Part shown: positions 56,346 through 64,000 of the stretch, in pieces
Numbering within the stretch: position 1 is the first letter of the stretch
Layout of the letters: the number at the start of each line of letters is the position of its first letter
NCBI RefSeq assembly: GCF_019097595.1
Contig: NC_080713.1
Coordinates: 9,079,699-9,143,698, forward strand
Direction: 5' to 3'
Source: Hemibagrus wyckioides
Taxonomy: Eukaryota; Chordata; Actinopteri; Siluriformes; Bagridae
Length of the DNA: 64,000 nt
The notes under the pieces: generated by a model
Database searches by the model: none
The model's input: only the letters and a program-made list of their open reading frames with translations
What the model was told of the DNA's origin: nothing
Made by a program: the position numbers and the translations under genes

Positions 56346-57956
56346 CTCTCATGAAATATTGCATTATTTCGTACTGATGCTGGAAAGGTATCATCTGATG
56401 TTGGAAAGGTATCATCAGTAGCTTGCACAGTAGCCTATTGTGCAAAAAGAAATCACCACTGTATTGTACATTTGATGTCAAGGACATTTACAATTTACGC
56501 AGGTTTATGAAACATGTGGCTGGACCAAGATTAGAAAGGAAAAGCAACAAAAACTTGTGATGTTTTTCCTAAATTGTTCCTGTTTGCAAGTTTCAGATTA
56601 GAGGACAGACATGAAAACAGGATTATGAGACATAATCATCACTCTACTGTGGTTTCTGCTGGTGGGAGAAAATAAAGGAAAACCGACCATTATCTTTGCT
56701 GCTCTAGCCAAGGACTCCAAATGAGTATCATGATGTAACACCATAACCACAAGGAGTACAGCTGCTTATTTATAGCAGTAATTTACTGTAGAAAACAAAC
56801 ACCTTCCGAGTGTTTACTCAAGCGTAAATATCAACTTGGATAAAGGACAGCAGACCACACATCCATTACCTCACTGGTTCCTAAGCCGGTATCTAAAAAT
56901 GCAAACTGGGAATCACTGCATTACACACCACATAGCTTCCCTTGCCTCACATTATCAAAGTGATGTTTACAGTGTTGTCCAAAATGATGTAACATGTACC
57001 TGTTTTTGTTTTTGTAAATGTTTACTACAAGCCTACTATAAAGTATGCATCACGTCAGAATCCGAGTCGATACAAGAGATGTAAACTGACACAGGAGGGA
57101 TTGGGGTCATGGTTAAACTCCACACGGTCATCAACCATGCTGATGCTGATCACAAGAAGGATCAAGTGTAGAAAAGTGTCAATCATTGTGCAGTGCATCA
57201 TTCACTTGGAGAAACATTGTATTAGTTGATTATTATTTATAATGTTTTGTTAGACGAAGATTGTGCTTAGTAGATTATTGTTTGTCTTAAAACTTGTCTC
57301 CTAGATTTTCACTAAGCAGAGCAGCAAAATTTAGGATTTGTATCGCTTCCATTTAGCCTTTCATTGATTTGAAGCCATTACGTGAATTTATTTTTCATTT
57401 CTTCTTATCGTTTTTTTTATATGGTACTTTGCTACAGTTCACCAGTAACTTTTAAAGATATCAGGAAAAAAGAATTGAGCAGGTTGACTCAAATCATTTA
57501 ACCCTCATATTCACCTATAGGCACAACCATTGCTAGTTACTGTTTGAATGTCTAAATGCTACTGCGTATGCTAATTAGCTTTAACCTGCTAATGTTACGG
57601 TAAACAGAAAGCTAGTTATTGCTTGCTTACTTGCGGAATACATAATACTTTCTCGTAATGACTTTATAAAGAAGTGCTTATAAACATTATTAACCTGTGA
57701 TGTGATGTGATGTGATGTGAGTCCTGTGATGTCACACATGTAAGATCATATCTTAATGCTTAATTATTAATCAACTGCAATTGCTGAAGTACTAGCGTTA
57801 CAGTTCAGTAGCACTTCAGAGATGTTTTTTTGTATTTTTATTTATTCACTGTTTGAGTTTATAAGCTGAAAATGAGTTAGTAATCATTTGTAAACAAGGA
57901 TTTTTGACTAATCATATGCTTTGCAATTGATTCTCTACACCAATCATTGACATTTC

Positions 57957-58141
57957 TGTCATTTGGCACCCTTATCCAGAACAACTTACATTTTTATCTC
58001 ATTTTATACAAATGACCAATTGAGGGTTAAGGGCCTTACTCATGGGCCCAGCAGTGGTAGCTTGGGGGACCTGGGATTCAAACACACAACCTTCCCAATG
58101 ACTAGTCCAACACCTCAACCACTAAACTACCACATCCCCTA
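57957..58141 (-). repeat. tRNA-derived SINE, antisense, near full length
   Basis: Antisense order: 'catttggcacccttatccag', 'ttacatttttatctcatttt', 'agggttaagggcc', 'gggcccagcagtggtagctt', 'ggacctgggattcaaacaca', then 'caccactaaactacc'-like head. In sense this reads as a tRNA-like head with a 'GGTTCAAATCC'-like B box, a middle body and a 3' tail. Confidence 0.8.
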
Positions 58142-58255
58142 CAATTAGAAACTGACCATTCAGCAACAGGTTTCTGTGAGTCACCAAACTTTTAATACTG
58201 GTCAAAATACCACCTTAAGATTAGTAATGGGCCATCAAATTAAGATTTTATACAA

Positions 58256-58394
58256 GAGCGCACCGCAAGTTTGTGTCGAACCCGGTGCTAAATGACTCGT
58301 AAATGACCTGATTCTGGGTCGGGGTGTCGTGAGTGGCAGAGCAGCTCCATCGCTGCGATCCATTGAAAGTCATCCCTCGATCCAATCTTTTGTC
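58256..58394 (+). pseudogene. 28S rRNA 3'-end fragment
   Basis: About 139 bp match the 3' terminus of vertebrate 28S rRNA. Recognisable blocks are 'gcaccgcaagtttgtg', 'ggtgctaaatgactcgta', 'gacctgattctgggtcgggg', 'gcagagcagctcc', 'tcgctgcgatccattgaaag' and the terminal 'cttttgtc'. Changes such as 'gtgagtggcag' for 'tacgtagcag' show it is not a functional copy. No 5' part of 28S, 18S or 5.8S is present. Confidence 0.85.
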
Positions 58395-58498
58395 GGGGCA
58401 GGGCCGCGCAGCCCTCCTTTCCTCCCCGGCGGGGGGAGCTCCGGTTCTCCCAGGGGGAGTGTTTATACCAGGGACCCCTATTGACACGGCACTCAGTT
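58395..58498 (+). other. GC-rich segment next to the 28S fragment (possible 3' ETS)
   Basis: About 60 bp of very GC-rich sequence (for example 'ggggcagggccgcgcagccc' and 'ccccggcggggggagctccg') starts directly at the end of the 28S homology in an otherwise AT-rich region. It may be 3' external transcribed spacer carried along with the rRNA. This is inference from position and composition. Confidence 0.4.
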
Positions 58499-59350
58499 AC
58501 AGTTTATACTGTCATCTGAAACAACTGAAAGTAAGACATAGCCTTATCTGTGCTGGGAAAAAAGCAAAGAAAATACACCAAGCATTTAAGAGTAGACCTT
58601 GGAGGGTTAAGAAGCGTGAAAATATATTTCTCCTCTTCATTTTATATAATGAAAAACATACAAATATACGTGAAAAACAATGAAAAGTTCTTGGCTTGCA
58701 AATTTACTGGGATCAAGTCAGTACAAACATAAGCATCTCATTAATTTTTTATGACAAAAAATATTGAGGCCCTTCTTTTCCCTGTTCACAACGATTTCAG
58801 AATGAAATGTGAGCTAAAGATGCCAAATTCTGACTATAGAGAGAGTGCTGAAAAGTAGGAGAGCTCCAACTGGGAGAAGAAGCCATTTCTAAAGATATCA
58901 ATCTTTGTTGGAATTGGAATGGAATTGTTTAGAGTTCCTAGTGGGGGAAGGCCATTGAGCAGGTAAAGTACAATCATGTAATCAATGAGATGATCAATCA
59001 GTCCATGCAGAAAGAGTACTGCATTTACTGAAGAAAGCGGGGGTATATTTTGGTCACTTTTTTTTGTCAGGATAGTAATTAGAGCTCCCTGTATTTTAGA
59101 ACATAACCGTCTCAATTTGTAAGTTTAGGATTCAAACGCTTCTAATGAGGCCAAGGGTTTAACTACTGGGCGGTGACAGGCTTCACCCCTACACATGCAC
59201 ACGGTTCCACTTCCACAATTCCACATCTGTAAATTCCCTTTGCTACAGTGATGATGTATTAACTTGTGCATATCCTTTGTGTTGAATGTCACACAAACCA
59301 CAAACCACTACCATGACATTGTGGAACCTCAAGCCTAAATGTGGCCCCAT

Positions 59351-60539
59351 AATCGTCCCTCTAGAACAAGACTGGTAGTTCAACAGCTCCAGATTTCCAG
59401 CACTGATTTTGTAGCATATCATCTGTGGTTGAAAAATAAAAATAATAAACAACCAAAACAGTCTGTTTACAGATGAATGGACATGCGACTATGCATTTAT
59501 TCTCTTCAATTCACTTCAATTATTCACTTCAATTATTCAATTCAATTATTCAATTCACTTCAATTATCTCTTATTCACTTCAATTTACAAACAGACGTCT
59601 CATCTGCTATGAGTCTGTTGCAGTCAAAATTAGTGCTTTGATTTAATGAACTTTCCTTACTGCCATGAACTACTCAATGGTTCAATCATTCAGTCATATT
59701 AGTTGCTTATCCAGATCTTAGAATGGAGAAAATTTTTTTCATCTTAAAATCCCAGTCCTAATCCTGCAGCACTGTACATTTTAGTCATGCCTGCTTTAAC
59801 ATGCCTGACTTAACTTATCTGCTCACAAATAAGCCCATAATGAGGTTAAATTGTACACGTTAGAGCAAAGAAACACTATAAGGAAGGATTAGAGAAACAA
59901 GAAGTTTCATATTGCACATTTTTTTTGCAAATCTAAGCGCTGACTGAGTGCTACATTTATCTTGATTGCTACACAACCACTGGTTTATCCTACCTAAGTG
60001 TTATGATAGTGTATGATGTATCAAGATTAAACAAAAGATAACTTTCCGTAGCTTGCAATAACGATCCAATAATAATAAACAAAATTTGAATGCTGCAAAT
60101 GAATGCTGAGGGTTTAAAAGTATGAGCAGAGCAGCATCGCAATGGCAAACATTTTCTGCAAGCTGTGATGATGACTATCAGCAGATGCAGAGTATAAGAA
60201 ATGATGTCCTGGGTCCTGCACTAGGGTTAATACTGACATTAGTGTAATACTGGAAATACTAAAGGGGAAAACAGACAGAAAAACTAAAGCAGGTAGACAC
60301 ACCATAATGTTGAACTGTTTAAAACACAGGATATGACAAAACAAAAACAGGAAATTTTATACATTTTATGCTTTTCATCTTAAATAAAAACACAACTAGC
60401 TAATTGGAAGATGAGGGATTGTGTTTATTAAGCAGATTGTATGTGAATGCTGCATGTAAAATAAGGAATTCCAGGACACTGCTGTCCTTATAATGCTTTC
60501 TGAATGGGGTGTGCAAATTTTTGCATGAGGTCAGGGTTC
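59351..60539. other. Unit 2 spacer, no gene seen
   Basis: A degenerate TTCAATTA-type simple repeat is at about 59505-59585. Otherwise I recognise nothing here. Confidence 0.5.
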
Positions 60540-60755
60540 ATTCATTCATTCATTCCGTCAATTCCAAGAAACTGCTGGTCAAAGTCAGAGTGGGAATAGT
60601 GGGCGTAAGGCAGAATTAAACCCATGTCAGATCACCAGAGAACCTGGAAGAATCCCACATGGACACAAAACTAAGCTTGAGCTCAGGATTGAACTCTAGA
60701 CCCAGGTGCCACGAGGTAACAATGCTACCCACTGAGACACCCTGCCTCCAGAGCA
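60540..60755 (-). repeat. SINE-like dispersed repeat, antisense, with ATTC end
   Basis: It starts with (ATTC)n at 60540-60556, the complement of the GAAT tail seen at 1390. It continues with 'agaattaaaccc', 'tggaagaatcccacatgg', 'ctcaggattgaactctaga' and ends 'ctacccactgagacacc', the reversed tRNA-like head. Confidence 0.65.
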
Positions 60756-61429
60756 TGATTCGTAGCACAATAATACTTTTATGCAAGTCAAATTTGTTTT
60801 TAATTTTTGTAATTTTTTGTTTTAAAATTCACATTCCAACATGCCATATATATGTGTGTGTGTGATTGATAGAAAGCCTCAAATGATGCAGTGAAGTCTG
60901 CCACTCCTTGAGCAAGTGTCCATCAGGCTAAAACGGTCCATGGGGATCAATAGCAAACACTCTAATTAAGCAGTTTCTAGTCCAGACCCAATGTACTTGC
61001 CCAGTGGCAGTGGGTAAAGCCTCCTGCCAAGGAATACTCCCACTTCAAAGACTCTGAGTTTATACATTCTGCTATGCAAGTCCAGACATGAGCAGGGTGT
61101 AATTATGGTATAAGATGAAGCATTGAGCCAACGTATGCGCAAATATGTTTCACCAGATGACCCTGAGATGATGCCTCTGAGCTCAAGTTCTCACACACAC
61201 ATAGGGCTACATTGCAACATGAACATGCCAAAATCTGCTAGTACTCTAGTCTTACTTACATAGCTTGGAAACAGACTACTGAAAGGAGCAAAGCATGAAA
61301 GGCTTGCAATGAGTGTGCTGCAAATAGTTCAAAAGTCCACCCGGAACATGGTAGGCCAAAAGAAAATGCACCAATACCACACAAAAGCTAATATCCTGGG
61401 CTCACACAGCTGTGACAGTTCTTTGGTCA

Positions 61430-62175
61430 AGTATGCAGCAGACTGAGTTGGCGTAACTTCCTCTCATTTAAAATCTTTCCTGTTTGTCATTTTATTAGTC
61501 TGTCTGGATGTATTTTAAACAGTGGCACATCAAATATAGTGGAAAAATTGTCTAGCAACTAATATAGGCTTTTAATAGTGAAGTCTTAAGCATTTATTTT
61601 AACGTTTAGAAAGGTAAAAGAAAGGTAAAAGATTTTCAGCAAAAGGTTTTCCTTCCATTGTGTTAGAAGATGTTTATTTAGACCTAGACTTAAACTCATC
61701 ACACAACAGAAGACTGATCAGTCATAATGTCTTCTTTGTTATTTGAATGTCGCATTCATCACAAATTTCATCTTACAGCTGTGTGGGTGATTTCATGTTC
61801 TGGAGGATCACGTGCCATCAGAAGTCAAGCATGTGAGACTGTGTGAAAAGGGTGAGCTACGCTTTGTCTAATTAATTCACCTTTAAAACAGTCAGTCGAT
61901 ACAGTCTCCTCTGAGCATAGTGGAAAAGGCAAGGCAAATTCTTTTGTTTTTGCTATACAGGGACGACACTTGAGTTTGAGATCGAAAGAGTTAGACGATA
62001 GATCAGAATTTCAGCTTTAATTTGCTGATATTTACATCGAGATGTGCTAAATTAGAAGAAGCCTTTATTATTGCTATATATACATGACAGCCTAATGGAA
62101 TATTTTTCTTTGCATATCCCAGATGGGATGTTGGGGACAGAGTGCCCGGGGCAGCTATGATACAGCACACCTAGA
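61430..62175. other. Non-coding region, no gene seen
   Basis: AT-rich sequence to the right of the duplicated block. No exon, RNA gene or named repeat was recognised. Confidence 0.45.
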
Positions 62176-62177
62176 GC

Positions 62178-62285
62178 AGGGATGATTAAGGGCCTTGCTC
62201 AGAGACCCAGCAGTGGCAGCTTGGTGATGTTGGGGCTTGAGCCTTGTCCTGATCAGCAACCCAAGCCTTAACCACAGCAAAAGTT
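62178..62285 (-). repeat. tRNA-derived SINE fragment, antisense
   Basis: The sequence 'ttaagggccttgctcagaga', 'cccagcagtggcagcttggt', 'ggggcttgagcc' and 'aacccaagccttaacca' is the reverse complement of the head of the SINE at 62337. The two copies face away from each other 50 bp apart. Confidence 0.8.
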
Positions 62286-62336
62286 TTGGAATGAAATTAA
62301 ATTACATGAAAGTAACTTTGGTTGCACTTCACCATT

Positions 62337-62575
62337 GATCAGCAACAGTGATGGCTCAGTGGTTAATGGTGCATAATGCTTTAGGTTACTGATCAGAAGA
62401 TTGGGGTTCAAGCTGCCATTGCTGAACCCTTGAACTAGGCCCTTAAACCTTTCTGCTCCAGGGGTACTGTATTATGGCTGACCCTGTGCTCTGATCACCA
62501 ACTTCCTAAGCTAAGGAACCTGGGAGATGCGAAGAAAAGAACTAATTAATTGGTAAATAATTGGATATTTCTAAC
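62337..62575 (+). repeat. tRNA-derived SINE, sense, near full length
   Basis: The tRNA-like head is 'gatggctcagtggttaatgg' (A-box-like) and 'ggggttcaagc' (B-box-like). It continues with 'cccttgaactaggccctt', 'tctgctccaggggtactgta', 'tggctgaccctgtgctctga' and the tail 'gatgcgaagaaaagaa'. This order matches a very common fish SINE. Confidence 0.8.
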
Positions 62576-63184
62576 GCTGTCTTCAGTGGAAACAGAAAAA
62601 CCCAAGACTCTACAGTTTTGTTTCTTGTACATTTATACTGTAAAATCTGTCAAAAACACAAACTAAAATAGAATTTGATTTTGCAGAATTGTTCTGGAAA
62701 TGCACCCAAAACCAAATAGGTAAAAAAGCATGGCAAAGCCACATATTAAAAACTAAAAGCCAATTAAAAATGAATAACACAGGAAACACTTTCAATGAAT
62801 TACTATTTGACATGCCATAAAAAACCCTTTAAACATATTGCATGTAAACACGTTGTAAACAGGGATTCTACTGTTTTTGTGCCTCTAATAATGTTGATGT
62901 ATTTATAGCAAACTTAATTTCAATTTAAAGTATTCAGTCTGGTTTAAAGATGAAGGTTGCATGAGCATTCTTCTAACAGACAGAACCAACCGGTAAAACC
63001 CCAAAAGCAAATAGCTCTTTATAAATAAAACTGGGCAGCTTTTATATTTATTGTAAAACTGCTTCTCATAGTACACATTGTACTATGTATCATAATTGCT
63101 TCATGTAACTTGATATTGTTTTGTTATTTTTTTTCACAAGCAAGAGGTGAAAAAAAGGTGGAAAGATATTTAATTTGATAAATT

Positions 63185-63345
63185 TAATAAAAACACCCTT
63201 ATCCAGAGCAGCTTACATTCATACGACCAAACAATCTGAGGCTTGCTTGGAGGCCCAGTAATGATGGCTTGGAGGTCCTGGCATTTGAACTCACAAGCTT
63301 CAAATCAGTAGGCCAACACCTTAACCAGTGAGCTTCCAGTTCCCT
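63185..63345 (-). repeat. tRNA-derived SINE, antisense
   Basis: It begins with the 3' tail 'acccttatccagagcagctt', then 'ggaggcccagtaatgatggc', 'ggcatttgaactcacaagct' and 'caacaccttaaccagtgagc'. It is the same family as the copy at 57957. Confidence 0.75.
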
Positions 63346-64000
63346 TCAAGTGTGTGTGAAAGTTTGCACTACATCATTATACCATCAGAGAGACCTCATG
63401 ATATACTGCACTGCTCAACCCTAACTGTTTCAGTGTGGAGCTACCGATAAATATTAGAGCCTCCCATCTACTACTATACCCAGCCCTCACAGCAATGAGC
63501 TTTTCATTTACATCTAGCCAAATTAACTTACTTCGAAGAAAACCTTTTTGTGTGCTGTGTTCAGAATGGGAGAGTCTTTATTCAGAGCACAAACACTACA
63601 AACTCAGTATAATGTGGGTGTGGTAGCAATAACCGCATACAAACATCATTGTGCGTGCTACATATTGTGATTATCAGCAAATGCCTAGTTCATTTACACA
63701 GACACAGGCATATTTGAAGCTCAACTCTTTTATGGGGTCAAACAGTGGGTGTGTGTGAACCTGCCCAATGGGCAGGATCACTGAAACATTGTCAGAACTG
63801 TATTTAAATGTGAGATGTGCACTCCCACAGTATTTATACAACTTGCCTTCTAATGAGAAGAACTAAAAGCCTGCTAGTTATTTGTTAAAACAGAACATAA
63901 TGACACGGGATTAGCGTAACTGACGTCTTTCATAGTATAAGCAAACATGTTTGGGTAATTTTGCATTACAAGAGATACTGTGGGTGTTGCTGAAAGATTA
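63346..64000. other. Right edge, no gene seen
   Basis: Unremarkable AT-rich sequence up to the end of the window. A 63-codon frame at 63435 has no supporting context. Confidence 0.45.

Larger units (their letters stand above)
56520..61420. repeat. Diverged large tandem duplication, unit 2
   Basis: This is the right-hand partner of 51940-55870, with the same block order. It is longer because it holds a SINE (57957), an rRNA fragment (58256) and a further SINE-like copy (60540). Offsets between matching blocks vary from about 4.6 to 6.3 kb, consistent with independent insertions and deletions. Confidence 0.7.

Noticed and set aside
58333..58683. 116-codon frame crossing the rRNA fragment
   Set aside because: It is a chance frame through 28S-derived and GC-rich spacer-like sequence.

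Overview
The window is vertebrate nuclear DNA from a ray-finned fish. It is AT-rich and intron-dominated, with canonical GT/AG splice sites, many (CA)n, (GA)n and (GATA)n microsatellites, tRNA-derived SINE copies and Tc1-like transposons with TA target duplications. The repeats look like those of otophysan fish, perhaps a catfish; that last step is inference. It contains no bacterial-type operon, phage, CRISPR array or viral gene.

Layout. (1) Positions 1-17.76 kb are the 5' part of FCHSD2 on the minus strand: coding exon 1 (MQPPPRK) at 17739-17759, exon 2 at 11591-11688, and the rest intron with SINE fragments, microsatellites and a Tc1 relic. (2) 18.17-18.70 kb holds two identical tRNA-Lys(CTT) genes on the minus strand, with a perfect 14-bp inverted repeat between them. 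(3) 19.35-30.25 kb holds two tandem P2Y2-type nucleotide receptor genes on the plus strand. Each has one non-coding 5' exon, one 5' intron and a single coding exon. Between them lies a diverged copy of the second gene's 5' intron. (4) 34.1-47.53 kb is RELT (TNFRSF19L) on the minus strand. I resolved nine coding exons by splice phase, covering signal peptide, cysteine-rich ectodomain, transmembrane helix and most of the cytoplasmic tail; the last exon is only a candidate. RELT introns carry a nearly intact Tc1 element and two minisatellites. (5) 47.5-64 kb has no recognised protein gene. It holds a 23-bp minisatellite, a second nearly intact Tc1 copy, SINEs, a 28S rRNA 3'-end fragment and a diverged tandem duplication of several kb (51.9-55.9 and 56.5-61.4 kb).

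The set FCHSD2 - P2RY2 - RELT is also clustered on human 11q13.4, which supports the gene calls. The receptors are predicted extracellular ATP/UTP sensors, FCHSD2 an F-BAR/SH3 endocytic adaptor and RELT a TNF-receptor-like protein. They share a conserved neighbourhood, not a pathway. I see no convincing undescribed biological system. The best leads are an overlapping upstream ORF kept in both P2Y2 copies, a 12-residue in-frame minisatellite antisense to RELT, two Tc1 copies each broken by a different single stop codon, and the duplicated non-coding block carrying rRNA debris.
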